Source of the DNA: Mugil cephalus
Lineage: Eukaryota > Chordata > Actinopteri > Mugiliformes > Mugilidae
NCBI RefSeq assembly: GCF_022458985.1
Contig: NC_061781.1
Coordinates: forward strand, 1,008,001-1,072,000
DNA length: 64,000 nt
Reading direction: 5' to 3'
Shown piece by piece: positions 57,401 through 64,000 of this stretch. The notes under the pieces are model-generated. The model searched no databases. It was given only the letters and a program-made list of their open reading frames with translations, and was not told the origin of the DNA. The position numbers and the translations under genes are program-made. Each line of letters opens with the position of its first letter. Position 1 is the stretch's first letter.

Positions 57401-60400
57401 CAGTTTTGTGCCAGGAATATGTGGTTATTGTGGTTATTTCTTGAATGATTGTTCAAACACATTGCTTTTGTTGTTGTCTTTGTACATACATTTGAGCATG
57501 AAATATATTGTTATATTGTTTGATTCAACAAAAAGACATATGCATGTATGTTGGTCTTATTTAAAATAGTGTTTTTGTCATATCTGGAGAAAGTTTGCGG
57601 TCCTATGTGGCCCCTGGTACAGCTGACAGAACATTGTGCCCCCCTCTATCATTTAAGTTGCCCATCGCTGCATGACAGCGACATCATGTGGTCAGTAGAA
57701 TATTAGCAGCTGTTAAAATATTCTACTGACCACATGATGGCTGCTTATAGACAGACAAACTGAGAACTGATCTCAAATGCTGGCTAGTGCTCCACATTTG
57801 AATTAGAAGCAGGAGTGAACTTAGAGATGAACAGATGGGATCAGATAGACCTTAAATTTAATTTAAGGTCTGAGTGAATTATAAATAAAATAGTTGATCT
57901 AGCTTGTATTAAGCATGAAGGAGACATTTTGACCAGGTAGCTTTTCATTTATCATAAGTTTATGTTTTTAACAGAGTGCTGTGGAGTCCTCCCCTCGTAA
58001 CCCCTCACCTGTGGTGCAAAATGGAGAGAAAGGTGAGGTCAAACAAGCTGAGTTGGGTTTGTTTTGCTAGTCCTGGTTTATTAAAAAATAAAATAATATT
58101 TCTTCCAACAGAGGACCGTCACCTCAGCATGCTGCCCTCAGCCACTGTCTCCTCTTCGCTGCCGTCTCCAGGAGAATCCGGAACAGAAGCGACCTCAGCT
58201 GGGCCGTCCTTCAGCGAGCAGGACTCGGTCAGCCTCCCTGAAGGTTTGTCGTCTCTGATGTGTCTCTCTGCGTATTTCTGGTGTTAGTCCCTCGCTACAA
58301 ACTGCTGATTTGCTTTCAGACGTATTTGAGGGACACCTGCTGGGCTCCACTGACAGCCAGGTCAAAGAGAAGTCCACCATGAAGGCTATCCTCGCCAACT
58401 TCCTGCCTGGGAACAGCTACAACACCATCCCCTTCCCCTTGTAAGTGTTGATGGATGTATGATAGATATATAACCTATAGATGAGACTCTGACGTCTCTC
58501 GTCCTCAGTGATCCAGACAAGCATTACCTGATGTACGAACATGAACGAGTTCCCATCGCTGTCTGCGAGAGAGAGCCCAGCTCCATCATTGCCTTCGCTC
58601 TCAGGTTATTATTGATTATTAATCATTATTAATATTATTTATCAGTTTTTAATTATTCCATCTCTCGTCCTCCAGCTGTAAAGAGTATAAAACAGCTCTG
58701 GACGATCTGTCCAAGGCATCAAACTCAGGAGATGAGACTCCACAGGTCATCAGGTACGCGGTTCAGTTTCAGTTAATTAAGAATTAATAATCAGTGATCA
58801 ATAGTCAGCGTTACTGTTTGGTCCTCAGTGGAGGGGACAGTCGAATGAGGAGCAGTCCGGCCCGGCCCAGCGAGATGTCGTCTTCACAGCAGAGTCGCAG
58901 CAGCTCAGAGACAGATCCTCTCAGTAGGTCTAATAGGTGATCAACACCTCTGATCAGAAACACAAACTGATAATCAGTTGAAGACACATGTCCTGTGTTT
59001 GTCTCCAGAGGATGGAGACTCAGTGGACAAACAGAAGAAACAGACTTTGAATCCACACGTTGAGCTGCGTGAGTGAGACATCCTCTAACTTCCTGTACTA
59101 ACAATACAAACAGAAAAATGAGAGATAGATAAAATGACCAGATAGGTACCGAGAAGGGAGTGAGAAGGAAATGGACAGAGAAAGAATGAGAGGGAACGAA
59201 ATAAGTGGGAGAGAGCATGAGACACAGTACAATAGAGAAATGGACAGAAAGAGGGGGAAATAAATAAGGGGAGACTGAATGAAAGTGGGAGGGAGGGATA
59301 GGGAGTGAAAGAATTGTGGAGAGCAGTAAGATTATGAAGACCACAAAGAAGCAGAAGGGATGAGAAAACATTTTTATTTTGAAGGGCATCATAAAAACAT
59401 CTCTTTTAAAACATTTAGATCAAATTTATTTCTAAATGAACCCATTTATAACATTTCCTCTGTTCTCTCAGAGTTCTCCGACGCCAATGCCAAGTTCTAC
59501 TGTCGTGTCTACTATGCCGAGGACTTCCACAGGATGAGGGAGGACATCATGGAGAGCAGTGAGGATGACTTCATCCGCTCGCTGTCACACTGCGTCAACT
59601 GGCAGGCAAGAGGAGGGAAATCTGGAGCTGTGTTCTATGCCACCGAAGGTCAGACATAGATTAAGATATAAACTTATTTAAGTAGAAGGAATGGTTCAGG
59701 TAATCAGACTCTCCTCTTCCTCAGACGACCGCTTCATCCTGAAACAGATGCCCAGACTGGAGGTCCAGTCCTTCCTGGACTTTGCTCCTCATTACTTCAC
59801 GTACATCACCGGAGCCGTGCAGCAGAAAGTAAGAAACTAAAGAAAATCAATCACCAGGTTCACAGACATCACCCTGTAGGAGAAAAATGTAGAGACAAAG
59901 AAGAAAGGCAGGGAGAGGGAAAGAGAAAGAAAAGAGGAAAGGAAATGGAAATGAGTGAGAGAGGGAGAACTCTACCACTCTAATCTTCCAAGGTTTTAAT
60001 AACACGAGAAACCCCACACATCCTATTATATACAAAGTCGGGCCTATCAGATCTGTAGAGGTTGTTAAAGTGAGTGTTTGTGTCACAGCGGCCGACGGCT
60101 CTGGCGAAGATCCTCGGCGTTTACCGGATCGGATACAAGAACTCCCAGAACAACACAGAGAAGAAACTGGACCTGCTGGTAATGGAAAACCTCTTCTATG
60201 GACGAAAGATGGCTCAGGTTTGATTGTTAATATGCTTCTTATTGAGGGAAATTAAATTAGTAACCTTACAAATATGTTTTATCATTTGGCAACAACTTAA
60301 CATTACATTTATACAGCTAACAGCACACTTCGGATTAAAAGAAGGAATAACACATGCAAAATATATCCATAAAAAACGAATAAATGAAAAAATAAATGTA

Positions 60401-62654
60401 AGTTAAAAATGTAAAAGGAATATACTACAATTATATAACAATGAACAACTATAAAATCAATTTAAAGAAGTAATTTAAATGATTTATAAAAGACAGATGG
60501 CTGTCTTTTAGGTGTTCGACCTGAAGGGCTCGCTGAGGAACCGCAACGTGAAGACAGACTCAGGGAAGGAGAGCTGCGAGGTGGTTCTGCTGGACGAGAA
60601 CCTGCTGAAACTGATCCACGACAACCCGCTCTACATCCGCTCCCACTGCAAGGCCATCCTGAGGGCCGCCATCCACAGCGACGCCTACTTCCTGTCCAGC
60701 CACCTCATCATCGATTACTCCCTGCTGGTGGGGCGCGATGATGCCACTGACCAACTGGTGGTCGGGATTATAGGTGAGGAGGAAGAGGAGAAATGGAGGA
60801 GGATGTGGTTGTATGTCATCTTTGGTTTCATTTTCTCTTCTTCTGTTTCTCTAAAGATTACATCAGGACGTTCACCTGGGACAAGAGACTGGAGATGGTC
60901 GTCAAATCCACTGGAATCCTGGGAGGTCAAGGTAAATAAATCAAACCCAATCCACTCTATTTATATAGCACAATTTTAACAAACACAAGGTTTCCAAAGT
61001 GCTGCACAGTAAGATAAAAAAACACAATAAATAGTACAACAGAACACAATAAAAAAATAAAATAAAATAAAATAAAATAAAATAAAATAGGATAAAAAAC
61101 AAATAAGATGAATAAAATAAAATAAATAGAGTGCACTGCTCACACAACACGCAACACAAGGTATCAAAAGCCAGAGAGAAGAGGTGGGTTTTAACAAGAG
61201 ATTTAAAGTAAGACAGTGAGGAGGCCTGTCTAATGTGCAGTGGCAATCCATTCCACAGTTTTGGAGCTGCAACAGCAAGTGCTCATTCATCTTTGAGTTT
61301 AAGCCTAGCTTTAGGCACTCACAGGAGCAGCTGGTCAGCTAACCTGAGAGAGCGGCTGGGAGTGCTTGGGTGCAGCAGCTCAGAAAGGTAAGGTGGGACA
61401 AGGCCATTCAAGGCTTTAAAAGCAAATAAATTAATTTTAAAATGAATCCTAAAATGGACGGGCAGCCAGTGGAGTGAAGCTAAAATAGGTGAAATGTGCT
61501 CATATTGGCTTCTGCAGTTAAAAGACGTGCAGCAGCATTTTGCACCAGTTGCAGACGAGCAATGGAGGACGCAACAACCCCTATATAAAATGCATTGCAC
61601 TAATCCAGTCAAGTGGTCACAAAGGCGTGGATTACTGTCTTAAAGTGCTGTCTCTGAAGGACTGGTTTAATTTTTGCCAGTTGCCTCAACTGGAAAAAGC
61701 TTGACTTCACCGCAGCTTTAATCTGGCTGTCAAATTTCAGGTCTGTGTCGACTTTTACCTCCAGATTGTGCATGGTTGGCTTGTGATATTGTGCCATAGA
61801 ACCCAGATCAACTAGGGGGGTCACAGAAGATCCACCACCAGACCATGACTTCTGTCTTTTCTTCATTAAAATTCAAGAAGTTTAGAGACATCCAAGCTTT
61901 GATGTCATGCAAACACTCATGCAATGGCTTAATACTGTAGGAGTCTGACTGTTTTAGGGGGACATAGATCTGACTGTCATCCGCATAGCAATGAAAAGAA
62001 ATGCCATGTTTCCTGAGAATTGAACCAAGTGGGAGTAGATAGAGGGAAAATAAAAGAGGGCCAAGCACACAGCCCTGTGGTACCCCACTGAGCTTCAACC
62101 TGATGAACCATTTCCATGGAAACTAAAAATGATGATATCAGATATGACGTGTTTACATCAAAACAGCAATCACTGAAGAACTAGAAGAGGAGGAGAGAAA
62201 GAAGAAAAGGGGAGGAAAATGCAGAGAAGCAGAAGACAAAGTCAGGAGAGGAAAAGAATAAAAAACAAGAAAAAAGTAGAAGAAAGGTGGAGGTTAAAAA
62301 GAGAAAAGGTAACATGAAAAGGGGGAGAGGAAGTAGGAGAAAGATGGGAGGAGGAGAAGGAAAAAAAGGAAGAAAGGGGAAGAGGAGGACAAGGAGAGGA
62401 AGAAGATGTAAGAGGAGATTTCCTCCATATTTCTCTACACTTCAACTGATACAGGAGAGAACAGGAAGGATAAGGAGGAAATAGAAGATTTTAATTGTAG
62501 AACCTTGCTTTTATGTGTCCTTGTGTTTTTGTTTCCAGGGAAGATGCCCACAGTGGTTTCTCCAGAGCTGTACAGAGCTCGATTCTGCGAGGCCATGGAT
62601 AAATACTTCCTGATGGTCCCCGACCACTGGACTGGCCTTGGAACCAACTGCTGA
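30059..62654 (+). CDS. pikfyve: pikfyve: 1-phosphatidylinositol-3-phosphate 5-kinase, 42 coding exons, 2086 aa
   Basis: This is the single vertebrate PIKfyve/Fab1 lipid kinase. It phosphorylates PtdIns3P to PtdIns(3,5)P2 on endosomes and lysosomes, in a complex with VAC14 and FIG4. Forty-two coding exons with GT/AG junctions and compatible phases sum to 6261 nt with one stop (TGA at 62652-62654); human PIKFYVE is 2098 aa. Domain order by residue: FYVE 157-222, DEP about 366-455, CCT/TCP1-like about 600-890, a cysteine-rich conserved region about 1254-1430, and the PIP5K kinase about 1800-2086. The start [10 protein letters not shown] at 30059 (GGACATGG context) matches the mammalian start. 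Exon coordinates are given in the block entries. All domain key residues are intact and I see no disabling change, so the gene should be functional. Two small candidate alternative exons and large intronic insertions are noted separately. Confidence 0.97.
30245..33326 (+). other. pikfyve introns 1-3: simple repeats
   Basis: Apart from the exons, this holds an AT palindromic tract (31110-31172), a GGAA-rich tract (31195-31275) and ordinary AT-rich intron sequence. No further gene or transposon was recognised. Confidence 0.5.
33490..33575 (+). repeat. Dispersed repeat copy ('catcatgtggtcagtagaat')
   Basis: About 85 bp (from CCAGCCAGCACTTGAGATC to GGTCAGTAGAATATT) match, in reverse orientation, 57717-57795 in a different pikfyve intron. 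It precedes a hAT-like element. Confidence 0.6.
33597..33962. mobile_element. Short hAT-like (Charlie-type) non-autonomous element
   Basis: Starts GGGGTGCCCAAATTG and ends CAAATTGGACAGCC, imperfect inverted ends; the interior has 'gagggccaaaatttaatcc' and 'gtgtgggccaaaatg'. It lies in the intron before the FYVE exon and has no coding capacity. Confidence 0.55.
34103..34983 (+). other. pikfyve: pikfyve exons 5-6: FYVE zinc finger
   Basis: Exons 34103-34274 and 34776-34983. The FYVE finger has the WMPD motif (residues 164-167), the basic RRRHHCR motif (184-190) and eight zinc cysteines (C170, C173, C189, C192, C197, C200, C219, C222 as counted in this model). In the family this finger binds PtdIns3P and places the kinase on endosomes. 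The following segment is Ser-rich with [15 protein letters not shown]. Confidence 0.97.
36110..36425 (+). repeat. Minisatellite, about 32-38 bp unit
   Basis: About eight imperfect units of GTCCTTTAGAGTAGTCATAG plus GTGTCTTGGT follow each other. A lone related unit appears far downstream at 41255-41285. It lies in pikfyve intron 7. Confidence 0.8.
36430..37284 (+). mobile_element. hAT-like element with exact 8-bp target duplication
   Basis: Begins CAGGGGTCGGCAACCTTCAA, the classic hAT end, and ends in CACTG. It is flanked on both sides by TCCTAGGT (36422-36429 and 37285-37292), an exact 8-bp duplication as expected for hAT. Inside, a block of about 160 bp is tandemly duplicated (from about 36535 and 36694). 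No transposase frame; the right terminal inverted repeat is eroded. Confidence 0.8.
37590..37680. mobile_element. Fragment of a hAT/IS3-like fish repeat
   Basis: The words TATCGAGACCGATACTCC and TATCGATACCGGTATTTATC are typical of a fish DNA-transposon terminus with a nested inverted repeat. Extent not fixed. Confidence 0.35.
38171..38556. mobile_element. piggyBac-like fold-back MITE, about 386 bp
   Basis: Left end TTAACCATATAAAGCCTGAA; right end GTTCAGGTCTTAAAGGGTTGA, its inverted counterpart, with the outer TTAA mutated to TTGA on the right. The arms extend inwards: 'ctgaacactgggaagttg' at 38278 pairs with 'caacttcccagtgttcaa' near 38445. TTAA-type boundaries indicate piggyBac-related mobilisation. 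Confidence 0.7.
38600..40180 (-). mobile_element. L2-like LINE relic (reverse transcriptase 3' part), minus strand
   Basis: A 181-residue minus frame (39725-39180) reads [59 protein letters not shown] and [20 protein letters not shown], matching the C-terminal half of L2-group reverse transcriptases. The upstream reverse transcriptase, near 39780-40080, is broken. It is the same family as the plus copy at 24540-25790. Confidence 0.75.
40180..40990 (-). mobile_element. Second LINE relic (CR1/Rex-like reverse transcriptase), minus strand
   Basis: A 130-residue minus frame (40916-40524) reads [32 protein letters not shown] (catalytic SDD type, in place of YADD) and [17 protein letters not shown]. 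This belongs to a different LINE from the L2-like neighbour. It is 5' and 3' truncated. Both sit antisense to pikfyve intron 7. Confidence 0.65.
43576..46631 (+). other. pikfyve: pikfyve exons 13-20: CCT/TCP1-like chaperonin domain
   Basis: Exons 43576-43638, 43723-43852, 44440-44620, 44721-44795, 44942-45049, 45130-45270, 45565-45691 and 45766-46631. The domain includes [51 protein letters not shown] and [20 protein letters not shown], all close to mammals; it binds the VAC14 scaffold in the family. Exon 20 (866 nt) continues into an acidic, poorly conserved linker with 16 consecutive Glu codons (46005-46052), then resumes with [13 protein letters not shown] and a conserved [15 protein letters not shown]. 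Confidence 0.95.
46005..46052 (+). repeat. pikfyve: Coding (GAG)n repeat: Ala4-Glu16 tract in pikfyve
   Basis: Four GCT codons are followed by 16 Glu codons, 15 of them GAG, at about residues 915-930. It lies in the linker after the CCT-like domain. The nearly pure GAG codons mean slippage is likely, so length polymorphism within the species is expected. Confidence 0.9.
47631..47790 (-). repeat. LTR of the gypsy-type element (3' copy on its strand)
   Basis: About 160 bp sharing 'tttatatttactttaatgac' and 'aacacattaactg' with the right copy at 50584-50752, with scattered mismatches and a small indel. The mismatches imply an old insertion. Confidence 0.65.
48405..48640. mobile_element. hAT-like MITE nested in the gypsy-type element
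   Basis: AGGGCTGAACAATATGGAC (48409) followed by 'tctcgatatctatacgatac' is typical of a fish hAT end. The block interrupts the retroelement between its RNase H and integrase parts. The right boundary is uncertain. Confidence 0.5.
50584..50752 (-). repeat. LTR of the gypsy-type element (5' copy on its strand)
   Basis: About 169 bp, paired with 47631-47790. It includes an extra GTGGG block near 50730 relative to the left copy. It borders the primer-site-like sequence on the inner side. Confidence 0.65.
50808..50948. repeat. Long imperfect stem-loop
   Basis: Nested arms pair: AACCTTTTAAATTCCAGT with ACTGGCATTTAAAGGGTT, and GTTTTAAACAAAGGGAGTAT with ATACTCTCTCTGTTTAAAAAC. It forms a fold-back of about 140 nt in the right half of the piggyBac-like MITE. 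Confidence 0.75.
51890..51965 (+). repeat. Purine-rich (GAA/GAGG) tract
   Basis: Low-complexity AG-rich stretch in a pikfyve intron. Confidence 0.8.
52671..53715. other. pikfyve intron 24 with unassigned repeat-like DNA
   Basis: A perfect 11-bp hairpin lies at 52938-52970. A GC-richer block at 53240-53640 has overlapping minus frames (for example [19 protein letters not shown]) unlike its AT-rich surroundings, but I do not recognise the family. It may be a retroelement or pseudogene fragment. Confidence 0.35.
54591..54945. mobile_element. hAT-like short element
   Basis: Begins CAGGGGTCTTCAACGTTTTT and ends GCGACCCCCCTG, with degraded inverted ends and an A-rich interior. No coding capacity. 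It lies in pikfyve intron 26. Confidence 0.55.
55758..57670 (+). pseudogene. hAT (Charlie/ZBED-like) transposon with degenerate transposase
   Basis: The ends are inverted repeats: CAGGGATGGGCAACTGG at the left and AAGTTGCCCATCGCTG at the right. The flanks CATTAGAG and CATGACAG match at six of eight bases, a plausible decayed 8-bp target duplication. Inside, broken plus-strand frames give [13 protein letters not shown] and, near 57065, [20 protein letters not shown] with LTNDTL, the C-terminal dimerisation segment of hAT transposases. Stops and deletions abolish function. It sits in pikfyve intron 29. Confidence 0.75.
57682..57739. repeat. Perfect 23-bp hairpin next to the hAT element
   Basis: Arms 57682-57704 and 57717-57739 are exact reverse complements (CATCATGTGGTCAGTAGAAT plus ATT) with a 12-nt loop. 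The right part (57717-57795) is a copy of the repeat at 33490-33575 in inverse orientation. Confidence 0.9.
57975..59068 (+). other. pikfyve: pikfyve exons 30-36: variable linker before the kinase
   Basis: Exons 57975-58032, 58112-58243, 58320-58440, 58509-58604, 58676-58753, 58829-58923 and 59009-59068. Ser-rich linker with conserved islands [40 protein letters not shown] and [20 protein letters not shown]. It is shorter than in human, mainly around exons 35-36, accounting for much of the length difference. Confidence 0.92.
59100..59375 (+). repeat. Polypurine tract in pikfyve intron 36
   Basis: Strongly AG-biased stretch (GAGAAGGAAATGGACAGAG-type units) of about 270 nt. Its antisense open frame is a compositional artefact. 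A similar but shorter tract lies at 59880-59970. Confidence 0.8.
60945..62105 (-). mobile_element. L2-like LINE, 5'-truncated, antisense in pikfyve intron 41
   Basis: Minus frames give [34 protein letters not shown] (YADD), [20 protein letters not shown] and [16 protein letters not shown], in order. The 3' end (low coordinates) has the TTTATATAGCACAATTTTAA and CCAAAGTGCTGCACAGTAAG motifs plus an (AAAAT)n stretch near 61045-61090. It is a different subfamily from the copies at 24540 and 38600, with longer intact pieces. Confidence 0.75.
62180..62480 (+). repeat. Polypurine tract before the last pikfyve exon
   Basis: About 300 nt of AG-rich sequence 60-360 nt upstream of the final exon's acceptor. 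The acceptor itself still has a pyrimidine-rich run (TGTGTTTTTGTTTCCAG). Confidence 0.8.
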
Positions 62655-62975
62655 GTCTGCACACTGTTCAGTGAAATCATGAACTATACGCACACAAATC
62701 TGTTCCCTGGAAAGAACCTGGACCCTGGTGTGGACTAACTCCTCATTCCATAGAAGAAGAAGCTGCAGCAGCATTCTGAAACGTTGAGATGTTTTTATGG
62801 TGATGTTATTAAGTCACAACTCTGTCCAAATCTGTCCTTTTATAATCAGTGCCATGAGCCTCTGGAGAACATCCAGGCTGATGGTTTTAGTTTGTTAAAC
62901 AAACTAACTCATGTAATTTAAAGTTTGTACAGAGATTATGTAACTATTAAAGGTTATTAACACTAACAGGATGTT
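62655..62975 (+). terminator. pikfyve 3' UTR and poly(A) signal
   Basis: After the TGA at 62654 a variant poly(A) hexamer, ATTAAA, lies at 62946-62951. This predicts a 3' UTR of about 310 nt. No canonical AATAAA is nearer. Confidence 0.55.
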
Positions 62976-64000
62976 GGTTCTTGTGTTAAATGAAACAAGG
63001 AATCTGCTCTCAGGGAAAAATATCTTAAAAACAAAAGCAGGCTGTCTCGAGTATAAATACCAAAACATTTAGCAAATTAAGAACTGAATACTTACCTCAG
63101 GAGTTGGAGGGGACATAAGATGGAGCTAAAAATAGGTAAAGGTTGGAAGTAGCTTCTTCAGGTGGATGCTAAATCCTCAAATAACTGTATTGTCTGTGTT
63201 GTGTTTCTGTGGGTCGTCCTAGCTCACCTGGGGGTGTTGCACAAAAGAAGGGCATCCAATATAAATAAGCAAGCTTGCTTTACTAAGCCTTATTGACGCT
63301 TTCTTGGATTAAACGGTTGCACCGTAAAGCAGGGGGAAAAGCCTGGTAGACAATAGCAGCTTCATGCGTAAGTAGCCTGAACATGTACAGCTGATAAACA
63401 TTTAAGAGTTTAAGGAAGCTGAGCTAATTAGTCCTCTAATCAATAGTCATGTTTTTTAGTTTAATGTGGCCCATAGAAGTGCATGTTGCTCATGTTGTGT
63501 AGATTGTCTAAATAATTAAGTTCAGAGCTGTGACGCTTTGTCAGCCTGGCTACAGTGCTGAAAAGAAATCTGGGGTTGGTCTTGTTTTCTTCTATTAATG
63601 AAGAGTAATATACTCTTCTACTCTTATGGAGAGTTTTTTTTTATAAGTTGTTAAACTTAGAAAAGATCTTTCCAGGCTACGTGAGCTTCTTCAGAATTAG
63701 TGGAATGCCAAATTCTTTCCAGCTTTCCAACTGCCTGCTTTGAACTACGCAACTGTGAATTATACCACAGAGCTACCCTCCTCCGATTTATCACCTTCTT
63801 TTTCAGAGGAGCAACTAGATTTAGAGTTGTGCTAAGTGATGCTGTTGTGCTGTCAACAAAATAACCTATTAGTGTTGGAGTTAAATTGTGGTTGCTGACA
63901 TCCACATCAGTTACATAAGGCACTGAGGTAGATGAAGGAATCCATCTCATCTTCCGTACCGCTTAATCCTGCACTAGGGTCGCGGGGGTTGCTGGAGCCT
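62976..64000 (-). mobile_element. Downstream intergenic DNA with LINE and SINE fragments
   Basis: 63950-63657 (minus) reads KKKVINRRRVALWYNSQLRS, LERIWHSTNSEEAHVAWKD, which is the linker between endonuclease and reverse transcriptase in L2-like LINEs. 63946-64000 is a partial SINE ('gggtcgcgggggttgctgga'). 63230-63320 has inverted GTTGCAC words at both ends and may be a small DNA element. No gene is supported. Confidence 0.5.

Larger units (their letters stand above)
59472..62654 (+). other. pikfyve: pikfyve exons 37-42: phosphatidylinositol phosphate kinase domain
   Basis: Exons 59472-59648, 59725-59828, 60089-60217, 60512-60773, 60857-60931 and 62539-62654. The kinase has the G-loop [11 protein letters not shown]-binding Lys in DDRFILKQM (K1865 in this model), DLKGSLRNR (1939-1947), the catalytic Asp in IIDYSLLVG (D2004), the metal-binding Asp of GIID (D2024), and the activation segment [16 protein letters not shown]. 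It ends [16 protein letters not shown]. All key residues are intact. The GKMPTVV... tail is on its own last exon behind an intron carrying an antisense LINE. Confidence 0.97.

Noticed and set aside
58811..59392. Minus-strand open frame of 193 residues, hydrophobic
   Set aside because: It is antisense to the polypurine tract and coding exons 35-36; composition alone explains the hydrophobic pattern.
30059..62654. Possible pikfyve pseudogene because of many intronic insertions
   Set aside because: All 42 coding exons join in one frame, splice sites are canonical and kinase residues are intact.
1..64000. CRISPR arrays, operons, bacterial promoters or terminators
   Set aside because: Introns, fish transposons and vertebrate genes show this is eukaryotic nuclear DNA; the tandem arrays are minisatellites.

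Overview
The window is teleost nuclear DNA, probably from a spiny-rayed (percomorph) fish. It has intron-split vertebrate genes, AT-rich introns, and many fish-type transposons: L2-like and other LINEs, tRNA-derived SINEs, and hAT, piggyBac-like, Tc1/mariner and pogo-like DNA elements. Species cannot be named from sequence alone.

Three host genes can be modelled exon by exon, each with a continuous reading frame. (1) c2orf80, minus strand, 2600-4285: nine coding exons, 213 aa. (2) A shugoshin, SGO2-like, minus strand, 7676-12307: eight coding exons, about 787-796 aa, with the N-terminal coiled coil and the C-terminal shugoshin box. (3) pikfyve, plus strand, 30059-62654: 42 coding exons, 2086 aa, with FYVE, DEP, CCT-like, cysteine-rich and PIP5K domains in the normal order. 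In human, C2orf80 (minus) and PIKFYVE (plus) lie on 2q33-34 with IDH1 between them. Here I find no idh1 and the shugoshin gene lies between them.

Layout: 1-2.6 kb, unassigned DNA; 2.6-4.3 kb, c2orf80; 4.6-7.6 kb, repeats including an insertion with an exact 18-bp target duplication; 7.6-12.3 kb, shugoshin, whose 5' exons lie between two inverted copies of one MITE (10.1-10.8 and 14.5-15.3 kb); 16.3-16.5 kb, possible shugoshin promoter; 17-28 kb, transposon-rich intergenic DNA (SINE, pogo-like, IS630/Tc1-like, L2-like LINE, jockey/I-like LINE); 28.5-29.2 kb, probable pikfyve 5' region; 30-62.7 kb, pikfyve with large insertions in several introns, including a Ty3/gypsy-type element nested in a piggyBac-like MITE at 47.4-51.1 kb; 63-64 kb, downstream repeats.

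The three host genes do not form one pathway. Pikfyve makes PtdIns(3,5)P2 on endosomes and lysosomes, shugoshin protects centromeric cohesion, and C2orf80 is a little-studied protein. The most useful observations are two small candidate exons in pikfyve (12 nt and 27 nt, both frame-preserving), a possible in-frame upstream start, tandem splice acceptors, a coding poly-Glu repeat, and several exact palindromes and target duplications that date or orient the insertions.
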